Source: Annulohypoxylon bovei var. microspora (Eukaryota > Ascomycota > Sordariomycetes > Xylariales > Hypoxylaceae). From it: 64,000 nt of DNA. Below the pieces are notes generated by a model. The model worked only from the letters and a program-made list of their open reading frames with translations. It did not search any database and had not been told where the DNA came from. The DNA lies in assembly GCA_022836615.1 (NCBI GenBank), contig MU405227.1, positions 186,001-250,000 on the forward strand, in the 5' to 3' direction. Both the position numbers and the translations under genes were made by a program. Below are positions 34,022-45,624 of the stretch, piece by piece (positions within the stretch are counted from its first letter, which is position 1; every line of letters starts with the position of its first letter).

Positions 34022-34959
34022 ATGAGCTACGAGAGACAGCAAGGTAAGCTGAGAGTGGCACCGCCCCGCACCGTACCACCGATCCCCCAGCGCGGGATCA
34101 GCAGATACATAGCTAACCACGCGCAATGCAACCGCAGACTTCGGCGGCAACGGTGAGCATCGCATCGCCCAACAATTAGCCTATAGCTTTACACTTCTAA
34201 ACGGAATCACTTTCTAACCTAACCAGTCCCCCAGGGCGGCGCCTACCCCGCGGGCGGCGGGTACGCGCGCGCGGACGACGACGACCTGCGCGGGGCCTCG
34301 GAGCACGCGAGCCGGCACGCGGGGTCGTCCGGCGACAGCAGCCTGTTCTCGAGCCTGCTCGGCGCCCTGTCCGAGAAGAAGCACTCGCTGGCCGCCGAGG
34401 AGGTCGACGAGGACGACGCCGTTAAGCAGCACAAGCGGTTCTTCGGCCGCGACGACGACGACGGCGACGAGGCTGACGACAGGTCTATGGGATCGGCCGC
34501 CGCCATGCAGGCCTTGAAGATGTTCAGCGGGGGCCAGAGCGGGAGCTCGCATGTACGGCATTGACCCTTCTATACCTAAACTTGGTGTTTGATTATTTGA
34601 GTCTTGAGGGACTGTTTTGTTGGATAGGGTATGAGAGATGCTAATTGATGTTCACATGCAGGAGAGCAACAGCCAGAGCGCGTTTGTAGGAATGGCTATG
34701 GCGGAGGCGAGCAAGGTACGTGCAAGAAAATCATTTTCTATCTACCTATAACTAGGTATTCTACGAACTTATTCTAAATGATCGCCCCCAGCTCTTCGAC
34801 CAGAAGGCCTCCCAAGGCAAGGTCTCCAGCGACAGCAGCAAGGAGACCGCCGTCATGAAGGCCGGCGAGATGGCTCTCAAGATGTACCTGAAGAGCAACG
34901 GCGGCGGCGCCTCGTCCTCGGGCTCGGGTATTCTCGGTCTGGCGTCCAAGTTCCTCTAG
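34022..34959 (+). CDS. DUF7721 'beta-flanking' protein
   Basis: Five exons: 34022-34043, 34138-34152, 34227-34552, 34662-34715 and 34792-34959, including a 15-bp microexon; 194 residues. Every junction restores the frame, giving MSYERQQ, then DFGGN, then VPQGGAYPAGGGY. The C-terminal half alternates amphipathic helices: LFSSLLGALSEKK, AAAMQALKMFSGG, FVGMAMAEASKLFDQKAS and AVMKAGEMALKMYLKSN, typical of the fungal protein called beta-flanking protein (DUF7721). The function is not known. The N-terminal half is Gly/Asp/Arg-rich and probably disordered. Exon 3 is far more GC-rich than the surrounding introns. The microexon and first junctions were set by splice consensus and frame only and could be off by one acceptor. 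Confidence 0.8.
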
Positions 34960-36092
34960 TGAAAGAGCTTTAACACCTGAACTTTCCCCAACGAGCGACC
35001 GTGTCAGATGAGCGACGGGACTGGGTGGATTTTGGCGGAAAGAATGTTTACCGTCTTGAAGTTATGAGAGAAACATACTAGGTAGCTACACCTAGCCGGC
35101 TAGGACTCCGAAAATCTAACGAATTGTCATGAATCTGGCTCCCGTGAAAGTGAAGTTCCCGCTGTCTCATATGTGAATTCTCGGTAAGAGGAAAGATCAT
35201 CGAGATCGTGTAACCGGCCTCTCCCGCCTCGCACGAATTCCGCCGAGGACAAGGCCTAGACCGGCGAATAAATGTCTCTGCAATATACATCCAACCAACC
35301 TAATGCATCTGGTATATGAACTAGAGAACCGGGTGTGTTCCGTGTCGTCGTGCATCTACCGCCAGCCCGTGTTACCGTTGCTACTACCACTACACTACGG
35401 CCTGTGTGCCGGGGCTAGGGGACAGGGCGCCCGGAGACGAGACGCCGGAAAAGGGGTAAATTCGGTGTGGTCGAAAATCTATAGCACCCTCAATTATGAC
35501 AATGAGGGTTATCTACACACTGGGGTTTTAATTCCCCTAGCTATGAAGCCTTCTCTCGGGAAGATACATGTACTATCCCCTAAAGCAATCGGCCTGAAAT
35601 TAAGCTAGGTAATAGAAGAAGACTTCGTTATGACAACAGCAAACATTAAAGACTAAGTGTAATACGTAAGGAAATCGCAACCTCTTAGCAACACCCTCTT
35701 CAGCCAGTCGAGCCGACAAAAAGAAATCCGCATTATCATTCTTGTTGTCTTCCTCATGATATATCGTGTACATCCATCTAGTAGCCCGAGCCACGCCCAT
35801 TTTGTTGCCTGTGAGATATCCCCGTGAAAAGCCCAGCCAAGCCGTATTCCTTTCCCAGGTATCTCGAAGAATCGAAGGATGAAGAAAGAGTAGGCCGTGT
35901 GTATAAGCCCACTCGTAAACCCGGCACACCGTATTTTAGTCCTAACACCATGCCTAGCCCGATAGATCTGAAATGTCCCATATCATAAAGCACATCATTT
36001 ACCTCAGGAAATGCCCATACGCCTTTACACCTACCGAGGTCTGTCTATATACCGATTACATTTGGCATGACAACCATTTAAGCCAGAGAAGT
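34960..36092. other. Intergenic region between convergent genes
   Basis: The spacer contains the 3' ends of the DUF7721 and WC-2 genes. Open frames at 35303-35929 look like chance: no domains, low-complexity composition and no splice support. No repeats were recognised. Confidence 0.55.
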
Positions 36093-37724
36093 TTAGTGTT
36101 GGTCCACAACCATGTGTGATCCATGACTAGCGTTATTCGCGTGGCCTCCGCCGCTAGCATTCTTCTTCTTTTCTTTCTTAGCCCAGCGCAGACCACAGGC
36201 GTTGCAAAGAGTTTTAGGACCCGAGGGCCCTTTTCTCCATTCAGGAGAATCGAGTGTACCTGTAACAGGTGTGAGTGAGATAATCTGCAGAACATCCATG
36301 ATTTGTTATACGCACCACAGTCAGTACAGACATATTCCTCTGCGACTTTTAGCTTCTTCTTTTTCTCCCCTGTTCTAGGGTCCCTGTCTATCGGGATCGC
36401 AATGCCAACATCACCCTTAATTAGGGTTGGGCTAGAATTGCCCGTGGTAATACCACGGCTCCGCTCTCCCTCGACGTATCTCAAACCGGTCAACATTTCG
36501 ATCGTGTCGGTGTGTGATGCACCCTCGTATCTCGCCATCTTATCGCGAATCGAGTCTGGTCGGTTTCCTGCAGTAACACCTTCAAGATTCTCCCTTGTCA
36601 ACGCCACGTTGAGCGGTGTTGGCCTCTCCGGAGGCGGCATAGCTTGCGAGTCCATAGGTTGAGTGAACACGGCAGGACTCTGGGAGGACGTCAACATAGT
36701 ATCCTCTGATGCGGCAATATCTGATCGACCCTCTTGGCTCGCGAACCAGCTTTGCTGAGATGCTTCCTCTTCCTCTTCTTCCCTTCGAAGCTCTGCAATT
36801 CGACGCCTTAGCCGCTCGTTTTCGATCTTGTGTTCTAGAAATGAATCTAGCAACGATGCATTCTTGGTCGGGTATGGCCGTGACATCATATATACTGCTT
36901 GACAGAATGGGGATTGGTTCTCCGGGTTCGGCGCGAACTTGGCTGCGGCGATATGAGCATGCCCGACAGATTCGAATATAGCATAGGTGCTATCTTTCTT
37001 CTTTAGACGATAGAACATGCGTAGTGGATTCCCTGTAGCTATAGATTCGTTCATGTCAGAAGTAAATGTCCCAACGTCGTCAGGATGTATTAAATCCTTG
37101 ACAAATCGGTCGATGAGCTCATCTGATTCATAACCAGTCAAGGACGTAACACTAGGCGATGCATATTTGATTCTCCCATGGGCATCTAGAATCTGCAAAA
37201 AGTCTTTGAGCTCCTCGACGACTTTTGCGGGCCAATTCCTCCTCTTGGTGAACTCTGTCAACGTGCTTCCTCCCTGTATAGTGGTAGTAGGTGGTTGTGC
37301 GGGGGCAGCGAAGCTCGGCGTCAGTCCCGTGGGTGGCGGCGGAACCGGGCTGTCTCCTGTGTTTGATGCAAACTGTGCAGCATCATTTGGGATAAGCCCG
37401 GCCTGAGGATTTGCAGTAGCCGGTACAGGTTGGAATGGCTGGGGTGGGGCAGCTGTCATATCGTTAAGGCCGTCGAGATGCATCGGCATGGTATCGAAGC
37501 TTGTAAACATGGAACTATCGTAGAGCGCCATCATGTCGTTCTGATCGGCGGTTGTCATCTGATGCAAAGCTCGCCATTAGTTCGACGTGGCGATGGAATA
37601 TGAAACTAGTGGCATTTCTAGAACTTGAGATACTTGAGTGCATACTATCACTCACCGGATTCATTGTAGCCGGTGCAGTAAAGTCAAAGATGTTATTAGG
37701 ATTTAGTGGTGGTCGGTGGTCCAT
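36093..37724 (-). CDS. wc-2: White collar 2-type PAS/GATA transcription factor
   Basis: Three exons: 37724-37656, 37558-36316 and 36259-36093, introns of 97 and 56 bp; 492 residues, close to N. crassa WC-2 (530). The PAS domain lies at about residues 125-245 (ILDAHGRIKYASPSVTSLTG, later IHPDDVGTF). A charged coiled-coil segment follows (LEHKIENERLRRRIAELRRE). The C-terminal GATA finger is split by intron 2 and reads CTDCG before and TLDSPEWRKGPSGPKTLCNA plus CGLRWAKKEKKKN after the splice. Known role: WC-2 binds WC-1 to form the white collar complex, which activates light-induced and circadian genes in the nucleus. All zinc-binding cysteines are present. A purine-rich tract in the promoter or leader at 37953-38035 (as read on the plus strand) may be regulatory or a microsatellite. 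Confidence 0.95.
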
Positions 37725-39022
37725 GATAGCGATAGTGGGTCGTGACGGCGACGGCGGCGCGAGCTTAGAGCTGATCTAGAGTCAAATGCGACGTAGTGGG
37801 AGTGAGAGTTCAGATGAGATTTGCTTAAGACCTCGAATGAATAGAGCTCTAGTCTCTGCAAAGAGAGCATCTGGTCTAACCGAACTTAAATAAGAAGTGA
37901 ATGAATGAATAAAATCGATTCAATCACCTTAAATTATCAAATGAAAATGACTGTAAGGGAGAGAGAGAGAGAGAAAAAGAAAGAAGATATGAGAGAGGAG
38001 AGGAGGAGAGGATAGAACAGAAGAGAAGAGAAAAGATTAGATAACTTTCTCTACCGTAAACCCGATGACATGGACGATTATAGTGTTGATATAATCGTAT
38101 AGTTGATATATAGTTGATATGAGGAGCTGAAAGACCCAAGGTTTTTAAGGTGGGATGTAATATGAAGGAATTGATAAATTGATAAAGGGGCAAGGGCATA
38201 TCGAGGATGGGATTTCACTTTCTCGATTAACAAAATGGATTACCGTGTGACTTAATTTGTACTTGTACTTTCGAGGAAGGTGAATTCGCCCAAAATTTCT
38301 CTTTTCTTACGTACATTCATCGTACATATCCACTTGCAGTACCTCGATACGTCCGAGGGCCAAGTCGATCTAGAAAAAATGCGGCATGCTGGGCGATCGC
38401 TTCATTAATACGGCTTTTATTCGTACAATACCTTTCCTCTTTTGCTCTTCTACATGTAACCCACGAATGGGGAATTTCTCTATATGGGTTTAGATCCATC
38501 AGTCTTAAGATACCGGACTATACTAGTATACTAGTACCTATACTTGTTTAGTAACAAACTTAGTCATAACTTATTATGTCTGTAGAGGTATGCAATTAGG
38601 GGATCCATCCTATGTAGGTTGGTACTAAAAAAGAAACCTTACAGTTACCGAGTGGGTGGATATTACAGCTTCCCCCGGCGATAGTAGCCTAACATTAGCA
38701 GCTAAGTTTAGGCAGCTGCACCCTGCAGGTACTAGTTACCGTAGATACCTGGGTACGGTGTTGTTATGGCGCGTTTTCCCCTCCAAAAGTTGCGATCGAG
38801 ACGCGTCCATTTTTAAATGTTCACTTAACAATTTACAAAGCTGAGAGACAACTTTCATCTCGCAAACAACCCAACCAAGTAAATCCTATCACGAACTTAC
38901 CGTGATACAATAATCATCTCCACCTAATTACGACTACATCACCACTACGTGAATTGCATCAACCTCATATTATGGGACGATCGCATTTCAGTCTAGTAAT
39001 ATCAGGACGCTAATCTGTCACC
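37725..39022. promoter_or_regulatory. Divergent promoter region of wc-2 and rad50
   Basis: This 1.3-kb spacer separates the two divergent starts. At 37953-38035 a GA-rich microsatellite (GAGAGAGA followed by GGAGAGGAGAGG-like units) would read as CT-rich upstream of wc-2, a common feature of fungal leaders. I did not identify light-response elements with confidence. Confidence 0.5.
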
Positions 39023-42000
39023 ATGTCTAAGATTGACAAGCTATCCATCTTGGGCATTCGGTCTTTTAGTCCTATTGAGCGACAGACTATACAGTTCAAT
39101 ACCCCCCTGACTTTGATTGTCGGATACAATGGTTCTGGTAAAACTACCATAATCGAGTGCCTCAAATATGCCACCACTGGCGAGCTTCCTCCCAACAGCA
39201 AGGGGGGAGCTTTTATCCACGACCCTAAGCTATGCGGAGAACGCGAAGTCCTGGCACAAGTCAAGCTCAAGTTCAACGTCCCTCCTGAAACCACCTATGT
39301 TGTTACTCGTAACCTACAGCTCACCGTAAAGAAGACCACGAGGTCCCAGAAGACCCTTGATGGAACTCTACTCACCAACTATGCGGGAGAGAAAACTTCG
39401 ACGTCTTCTCGCGTCATGAGTCTCGATTCCGCTGTTCCTAAAGCCCTAGGAGTTGCCTCGGCTATCCTCGATTCCGTTATATTTTGCCACCAAGACGAAT
39501 CATTATGGCCCATGAGTGAGCCCTCAGCTCTCAAGAAGCGGTTCGACGAGATTTTCGAGGCCATGAAGTATACAAAGGCCATCGATAACCTCAAGATGTT
39601 GAAAAAGAGACAAGGAGAACAACTGCAGAAATTAAAGATCCTCGAGGGCCAAGAAAAAGTGAACAAGGATAAGGCTGATAAGTGTGAAAAGCATGCACAG
39701 GCGTTGGAGGCCGAGATAGAAGTGCTACGGGGCAAATATAAAGAGACCAAGGAAGAGAAGGAAATAGCTGATCAAAATGCTCTAGAGATGCACCAGCAGG
39801 CGAACAGTTTTCTCAGCATCGTCAATGAATTAGAGAGTAACAGGCGTGAACTTGGCTATCTCCAGCAGAAGCTAGAAGAGACGGGATCTAGGATGGATGC
39901 GATGGACGAATCTGACGACTGGCTCCGGGATACCCTGGCGCAGTACGTAGACCGAGTGGCCAGGTATGAACGTGAGCTTGAGGAGAATATCGACCATTAC
40001 GGCCAGTACCAAAAGGATCTTTCAGCATCCCGTCGAGATATGGACGAGAAATTGGCAGAACGGGGCATGCGCCAGTCCGACAAAGCAAAATACGAGCGTC
40101 AGCTCGCCTCGCGTGTCGAGCAGATACACCAAGCGGCCCAGTTACACAGCATTCGCGGCTTCGATGGAGATTTAGACGATCGCAAAGTTCAGGCATTCCA
40201 AGAACGAATTCAAAGGCTTCTAACGGACAAAAAGCGAGAACTTGAGATTTTGCAGTCAGAGAACGTCGAGGAGCTTGACAACAAGAGAGCTGCAATCGTC
40301 GACTTAGAAAGCCAAAAGAATCGTTATACTCAGAGCCGCGTTTCGGCAAGGCAAGAAATCAGCAAGATAGAGAGACGAATTGCAGGCCTGCAAAAAGATC
40401 TCAACTCGGTACAGGTTGACGAAGGTAGTAAGGCATTGTTGGACTCTTCCTTCAAAGATGCGGAGAAGCGGCTTGGAGAAGCTACCCAAGATTTGGAGAA
40501 CTCTGACTTCGATGTAAAATTACAGCAGGAAGAAACCAAACTGCAGCAACTCGAAGCGGAGAACAGCAGACTTGGCCGTGAGCTCGTAGAATCCACCAGG
40601 CTTCTTTCCGATCGAGCCCAACTAGATGTTCGCAAGACGGAGCTGGCTGAGAAGAAGCGGAAGTTAGACACGCTTACTAGCACGTGGAACGATAAGATGT
40701 CTAGCATGATCGGAAGTTCATGGGAACCTTCTACTATCGAGCGAGAGTTCCAAAAGACATTGCAGCTAAAGACCCAAGCTTATGACGAGGTAGCCCGAAA
40801 CCGCGACGATATTGTCCAGCAGCTTAAACAGACACAATTCACACTATCAAGTTCCCAAGAGAAAGCCAAGAAGCGCAACGAAGAGATAGACCGGTGCAAG
40901 TCGGCAGTTCTCGAAGCGCTCAAAAGGGCAGATCCTACCGCCGAGCCAACAGTAGATAAGTTGCCTAAAGAAATGGAACGTCTTGAGGGGGAAATCCTTA
41001 CATTGGAGACGGATATCGCTCTCTTCGATCACTTCAAGAGTTATTACCAGGACTGCGACAAAGTTCTAAACAGACAGAACCGATGCAAGCTATGTGATCG
41101 TTCCTTCGTCGATGCAAATGACAAGTCACGATTAGTTAGAAAAATCAAGGAAGCACTCCAGGACAACAAAAAAGAGGATATGCAAACTGACTTGGCCGAA
41201 TTTGAGGAGCTATTAGGGAATCTTCGAGCGGTTCGCCCCAAGAGAGAGTCGTATATTAGACTCACAGCGGAAAAGGAGGAGTCTGATAGAGAGATCCGAG
41301 TGGCTAAAGAGAAAGAAGAAAGCATGGTGCAACGCGTCGAGGAGCTGGATGAGAATGTCCGAGGCAAACAGGAGGAAAAGCAAGACCTGGAGTCCATGAG
41401 CAAAACAGTTCACAACATCTCTCAGACCTACAACGAGATCGAGGAAGCCGAAGCTCAAGTTGAGAGAATTATGTCTCAGCAACAGTCAAGCGGTGCAGTT
41501 CGAAGCACCCATGATATCCATGAACTGCAAGATAGATGTGCCGAGCAGATGAGGGCGACGAAGACTAGCATTTCTAATTTGTCTACTGACAAGCAGCGCG
41601 TGCGAGACCTGATGAACTCACTTGAGCTTGAGCGAAGTCGACTAAGCAACAGGATCAACGACGCAGCCCGGCAGCTTGAGAAAAAGAAAAGCTTCCAGGA
41701 CCAAATCCAGGCTCAGAAGGATGATATAAGCAAACAAAAAGAGACCATCCAAGAAGCAGATAAGGAACTAGGATTGATCGAGCCCGAAATTTCCAAAGCC
41801 AAAACTATCCGAGATGACACTCAGCAGAGAGGACGTGCGAAAGAGAAGAAGGTTGCCGACGAGCGAGATGGATTCGCGGCCTCGGTGAATGAACTCAAAC
41901 TAGTCGAAAACGATATACAAGACTATCTAGATCGTGGTGGACCGTCGCTTCTTGCGACTACAGAGCGGGCAATCCAAACCCTCGACAATGGCATCAAACG

Positions 42001-42946
42001 TATCGAGAATGATATGAATGACCTGACAGCACGAACCAACAAAATCAAGGAGGAAATCGGCAACAGCGAAGGCAGAAGGAAGAATATCATCGACAATCTC
42101 GCCTACCGTAAAACTCTCCGAGACGTCGAGAAATTCAGACAAAATATCGACGAGCTCGAGTCTCGTAATGCAAACGAAGATTATGAACGGCTTGATCAAG
42201 AAGCCAGAAACTGGGAGTCACGAAGTCATTCGTTAAATGCAGATATCGGTTCTATCAAGGGGAACATGATGAGTAAGGATGATGAGCTAGCACGATTGGT
42301 CGAGGAGTGGAAGACCGATTACGAGCACGCGGCCCAGCAGTATCGCGAGACTCACATCAAGGTCGAGACGACTAAGGCGGCAATCGAGGATCTAGGCAAG
42401 TACGGTACAGCGCTCAGCAACGCCATCATGCGATACCATGCGATAAAGATGGAGGAAGTGAACCGTATTGCGGGCGAGCTATGGCAGAGCACTTACCAAG
42501 GCACTGATATCGACACAATCCTTATCAAGTCAGACAGCGAGGTCACGACAGGCCGCAGCACGTACAACTACCGCGTGTGCATGGTCAAACAAGACACCGA
42601 GATGGATATGCGTGGAAGATGCTCGGCAGGCCAAAAGGTACTGGCGAGCATCATCATCCGGCTAGCGCTGGCCGAGTCGTTCGGCATCGGCTGCGGGCTC
42701 ATCGCTCTCGACGAGCCCACTACGAACCTTGACCGGGACAACATTCGCAGTCTCGCCGAGAGTCTGCACTCCATCATCCAGGCCCGCAAGGCCCAGGCTA
42801 ACTTCCAACTCATCGTCATCACTCACGACGAGGAGTTCCTACGGCACATGCGGTGCTCGGATTTCTGCGACTACTTTTACCGCGTCAAGCGCAACGATAA
42901 GCAGAATAGCACTATCGAGTGCGAGAGTATTTCTACAGTCGTCTAA
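39023..42946 (+). CDS. rad50: DNA repair ATPase Rad50
   Basis: 1307 residues, intronless, full length for Rad50. The N-terminal ATPase half carries the Walker A motif GYNGSGKTT at residues 34-42. A very long coiled coil (about residues 190-1110) is broken by the zinc hook CKLC at Cys688/Cys691. The C-terminal half has the ABC signature SAGQKVLASIIIRLALAES (about 1200-1218) and the Walker B/D-loop LIALDEPTTNLD (about 1224-1235). Known role: with Mre11 and Nbs1/Xrs2 it tethers and processes DNA double-strand breaks and telomere ends in the nucleus. All catalytic motifs are intact. The start is fixed by the conserved MSKIDKLSILGIRSF beginning of family members. Confidence 0.97.
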   Translation: MSKIDKLSILGIRSFSPIERQTIQFNTPLTLIVGYNGSGKTTIIECLKYATTGELPPNSKGGAFIHDPKLCGEREVLAQVKLKFNVPPETTYVVTRNLQLTVKKTTRSQKTLDGTLLTNYAGEKTSTSSRVMSLDSAVPKALGVASAILDSVIFCHQDESLWPMSEPSALKKRFDEIFEAMKYTKAIDNLKMLKKRQGEQLQKLKILEGQEKVNKDKADKCEKHAQALEAEIEVLRGKYKETKEEKEIADQNALEMHQQANSFLSIVNELESNRRELGYLQQKLEETGSRMDAMDESDDWLRDTLAQYVDRVARYERELEENIDHYGQYQKDLSASRRDMDEKLAERGMRQSDKAKYERQLASRVEQIHQAAQLHSIRGFDGDLDDRKVQAFQERIQRLLTDKKRELEILQSENVEELDNKRAAIVDLESQKNRYTQSRVSARQEISKIERRIAGLQKDLNSVQVDEGSKALLDSSFKDAEKRLGEATQDLENSDFDVKLQQEETKLQQLEAENSRLGRELVESTRLLSDRAQLDVRKTELAEKKRKLDTLTSTWNDKMSSMIGSSWEPSTIEREFQKTLQLKTQAYDEVARNRDDIVQQLKQTQFTLSSSQEKAKKRNEEIDRCKSAVLEALKRADPTAEPTVDKLPKEMERLEGEILTLETDIALFDHFKSYYQDCDKVLNRQNRCKLCDRSFVDANDKSRLVRKIKEALQDNKKEDMQTDLAEFEELLGNLRAVRPKRESYIRLTAEKEESDREIRVAKEKEESMVQRVEELDENVRGKQEEKQDLESMSKTVHNISQTYNEIEEAEAQVERIMSQQQSSGAVRSTHDIHELQDRCAEQMRATKTSISNLSTDKQRVRDLMNSLELERSRLSNRINDAARQLEKKKSFQDQIQAQKDDISKQKETIQEADKELGLIEPEISKAKTIRDDTQQRGRAKEKKVADERDGFAASVNELKLVENDIQDYLDRGGPSLLATTERAIQTLDNGIKRIENDMNDLTARTNKIKEEIGNSEGRRKNIIDNLAYRKTLRDVEKFRQNIDELESRNANEDYERLDQEARNWESRSHSLNADIGSIKGNMMSKDDELARLVEEWKTDYEHAAQQYRETHIKVETTKAAIEDLGKYGTALSNAIMRYHAIKMEEVNRIAGELWQSTYQGTDIDTILIKSDSEVTTGRSTYNYRVCMVKQDTEMDMRGRCSAGQKVLASIIIRLALAESFGIGCGLIALDEPTTNLDRDNIRSLAESLHSIIQARKAQANFQLIVITHDEEFLRHMRCSDFCDYFYRVKRNDKQNSTIECESISTVV

Positions 42947-43716
42947 AAGACATGGGTGGGACGAAGGAAGGGAAGTGAGATCATGACGGACAGTCCGTGT
43001 TTGATGACCTAGGTTGCTTTTAATTTGAGTGCGCGATCTCCTAGGCTCGTCGTATAGCATGGCGGTTTGCTCCCTTCCACTTGTTATCCGAGGGGTTTTT
43101 TGCCGGCGCTATGAGAAAGAGCTAGGAAATTTAGGAATGGATGGACGGATACATGTACTATTACACTATGGCTGACTTTTATGAGCGGGCTAGGTATTCG
43201 GTAGAGACCTGCACTTAGTGAGCTCTACCTTCGTGTGTACCACCTATTACATGTAGGTAGGTAGGAATGTACGTATTTGCCTAGTAGACGTAATATCACG
43301 ATATACACAATTTTGACAATCTTAGTGTTTACACTTATACATGTTCATTAGGAAGACGATGATCCGTGATTAGGTAATCAACACCGTACGAACGTACGAA
43401 CACCAAGTGATATGTCGTAATGCAGCATTCATTCATACCAACTATCCTATAGCACGGACGCATAAAATATCTCGTCTCCACCTCTTCTCGTCTCCATGCT
43501 TGGTATCACAATCACTACACGTACAAAGTTCCAGTCCCGAGGCCGACGAGGGAAAAAAAAAATACATACGCCAGCAGCCAGACTCCATCCTTCTCGTCGT
43601 TCAACCTAGAGTAGCGTGTCCTAGTCTTAGCTAGGTCCTGGATAGAAACAATACCCCCTCAATCATGTAGACCGCGGGTCCTTGCGTATGGGGATGCGGA
43701 AATCGCCGGTAGGACT
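42947..43716. other. Intergenic region between convergent rad50 and PPP4R2 genes
   Basis: The spacer holds the two 3' ends. TAGGTAGGTAGG occurs at about 43255-43265. No gene or element was recognised. Confidence 0.55.
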
Positions 43717-45624
43717 CTAGCCACCTCCTTTCTCGGCCTCCCCCTCCCCTTTTCCGTCGGCAGACGTATCCATCGCGGATGCCTCGGCCTCGGCCCCTGC
43801 CGCCGCCACATCCCCACCCTCTACCTCCTTGACCCTCTTAACGCCGCCCAGCTCCAGGTCCTCTTCCGCCTCGCGCTTCGGCGTCGAGCTCCGGCTCCTG
43901 CTCCGGCTCCTGCTGCTGCGCTCTACGGCCGGCGCTGGCGAGGCCTCCACGTCCATCTTGGTGTCGTCGTCGGGCTTCGGGGGGCTCTTGCTGCTGCCGC
44001 GCTTGCGGCCGACCGCGGCCTCGATGTCGATGCCTTGCATCTCGACGCCGCCGGGCCCGCCGATCGTCGACGTGTTGCTGCTGCTGCTGCCGCCGGGCTG
44101 CGGGCCCGTGTCCTCGGCCCCGATCTCTTCGGGCCCGCGGGCGTGCGGCTTCTCTTCCTCGGACCCGGCGATGGAGCCCACGGGGGCGTCGGCGTCGACG
44201 GGTTGGGGGTTGGGCGAGGGGCTTGCGCTGGTTCCAGGGGCGCTGCTGCCGTTGCCGTTGCCGGCGGGGGCGGAAGAGGAGGCTTCGACCTCGGCTGCGG
44301 TGGGAGGGGACGCGGACTTCCTGTCGCCCTCAGCTGCCTGTCCCGCCGCGCCAGTCGTGGGGGAATTCGGAGGCCCGTCGGATGTCGGGGAAGCAGACGC
44401 ACGTCTGTGGACTTGGGCATGTGGGTTCGCGCTGTGCACATGGTGGCTCGGCACGAGCTGGCTGACGGGTACGACGCCCGCGCGCTGCTCCTGCCTAAGC
44501 AGCTCGCCCTGCGTGACGCCGACGCCGCGCGCGCCCATCGACGGGATCCCGTTCACGCTGACGCTGACGGTCTCGATGCTGCCCACGCCGTTCGGGCCGT
44601 CGATCGTCTCCGTGCTCTCGGTGCGCACCTCCCCCTCCAAATCGTTCCCTCCCATCGGCCCCGCGCCCACGGGCGTGCTGCCCTGGCTTCCTCCACCGCC
44701 ACCATTACCGCCCGGATTCGGGCTGCGCTGGCCGGGCGTGCTGAGCGCGGAGGACGGGCCCCCGATGTGGTGGTTCGGCTGCAGCCAGGGGATCGGGGTC
44801 AGCAGGGCGCCGCCGAGGGCCTCGTCGCTGCCGGGCGTGGCCCAAGGCGAGGGCGCGGCGAGCGCGTCGGTCAGGCCGTTGGAGAGCAGCGAGCCGCTCT
44901 TCATGTCCGGGACGGCCGGGGGCAGCGGGTAGGTGTTCAGCCCCGACGTCACGTGGACGACGCGGTCGAGGGCGTGCAGGTACGTGGGCAGCGAGCGGTA
45001 GTGGTGCCGCGGCGCGACGACGAGCTCGGACAGCCGCTGCAGCGTGTGCGGCGGGTACTTCGGGAACGTGGTCTGCAGCGTCGAGGTTATTTCCGCGAGC
45101 ATCGAGATGATCTGCTGGGGCAGCGTGCCAGGCGGCAGGGCGACGGCGGCGGGCGCGGCTGCTGTGGGCGGGGGGCGGGTGCGTGGGGCGACGGGGGTGT
45201 TCTCTTTGTTGTCTTGCGAGGAATCGGAGCTGGTGGGTTCTAGAGGCGAGGACGGCAGCGGCGACAAAAAGTTCTCTGTCGTTTCCGAATCTGCTTGGGT
45301 CTGGGGCGGTGGTATGGATGATGGGATGATAGTGACGGCCGGAGCTGGCAGCACCGGTATAGGGAATTCATGACGCGCGACCTGTTCACCAATGTATGTC
45401 AATACCGAATCACTTGTGAATCAGATACATGGAATATGCTCCTCACTAACCCTTTCTATTCGCGAGAGTATTCGCGGCAGCAGAGCCGGCCAGACAGAGC
45501 TATGATGATGATAGGCATGTCAGCAACAGTGGAATTGGACGAGACACGACCGGTATTCTTACTAGTCGATCTGGCCGCCATTCGCGATGTTACGCAGGAT
45601 ATCTTCCTCCTCGATCTCCATCAT
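43717..45624 (-). CDS. Protein phosphatase 4 regulatory subunit R2-like protein
   Basis: Three exons: 45624-45563, 45499-45451 and 45381-43717; introns of 63 and 69 bp; 591 residues. The spliced N-terminus reads EEEDILRNIANGGQID, then YSVWPALLPRILSRIERVAR, then HEFPIPVLPAP, which fits the PPP4R2 core fold. A second conserved stretch follows at about residues 125-200 (IISMLAEITSTLQTTFPKYP and LPTYLHALDRVVHVTSGLN). The remaining 390 residues are low-complexity Ser/Pro/Gly/Ala and acidic, ending in an SRSRSRSR tract and an RKRG-type basic patch suggesting nuclear location. Known role: PPP4R2 is the core regulatory subunit of phosphatase 4, active in DNA damage recovery and spliceosome assembly. 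The first ATG (45624) is directly followed by another (45621); either could be used. Confidence 0.85.

Noticed and set aside
43829..45243. Two long plus-strand frames opposite the PPP4R2-like gene
   Set aside because: They are low-complexity translations of the GC-rich complement of a well-supported gene; no splice signals or domains.
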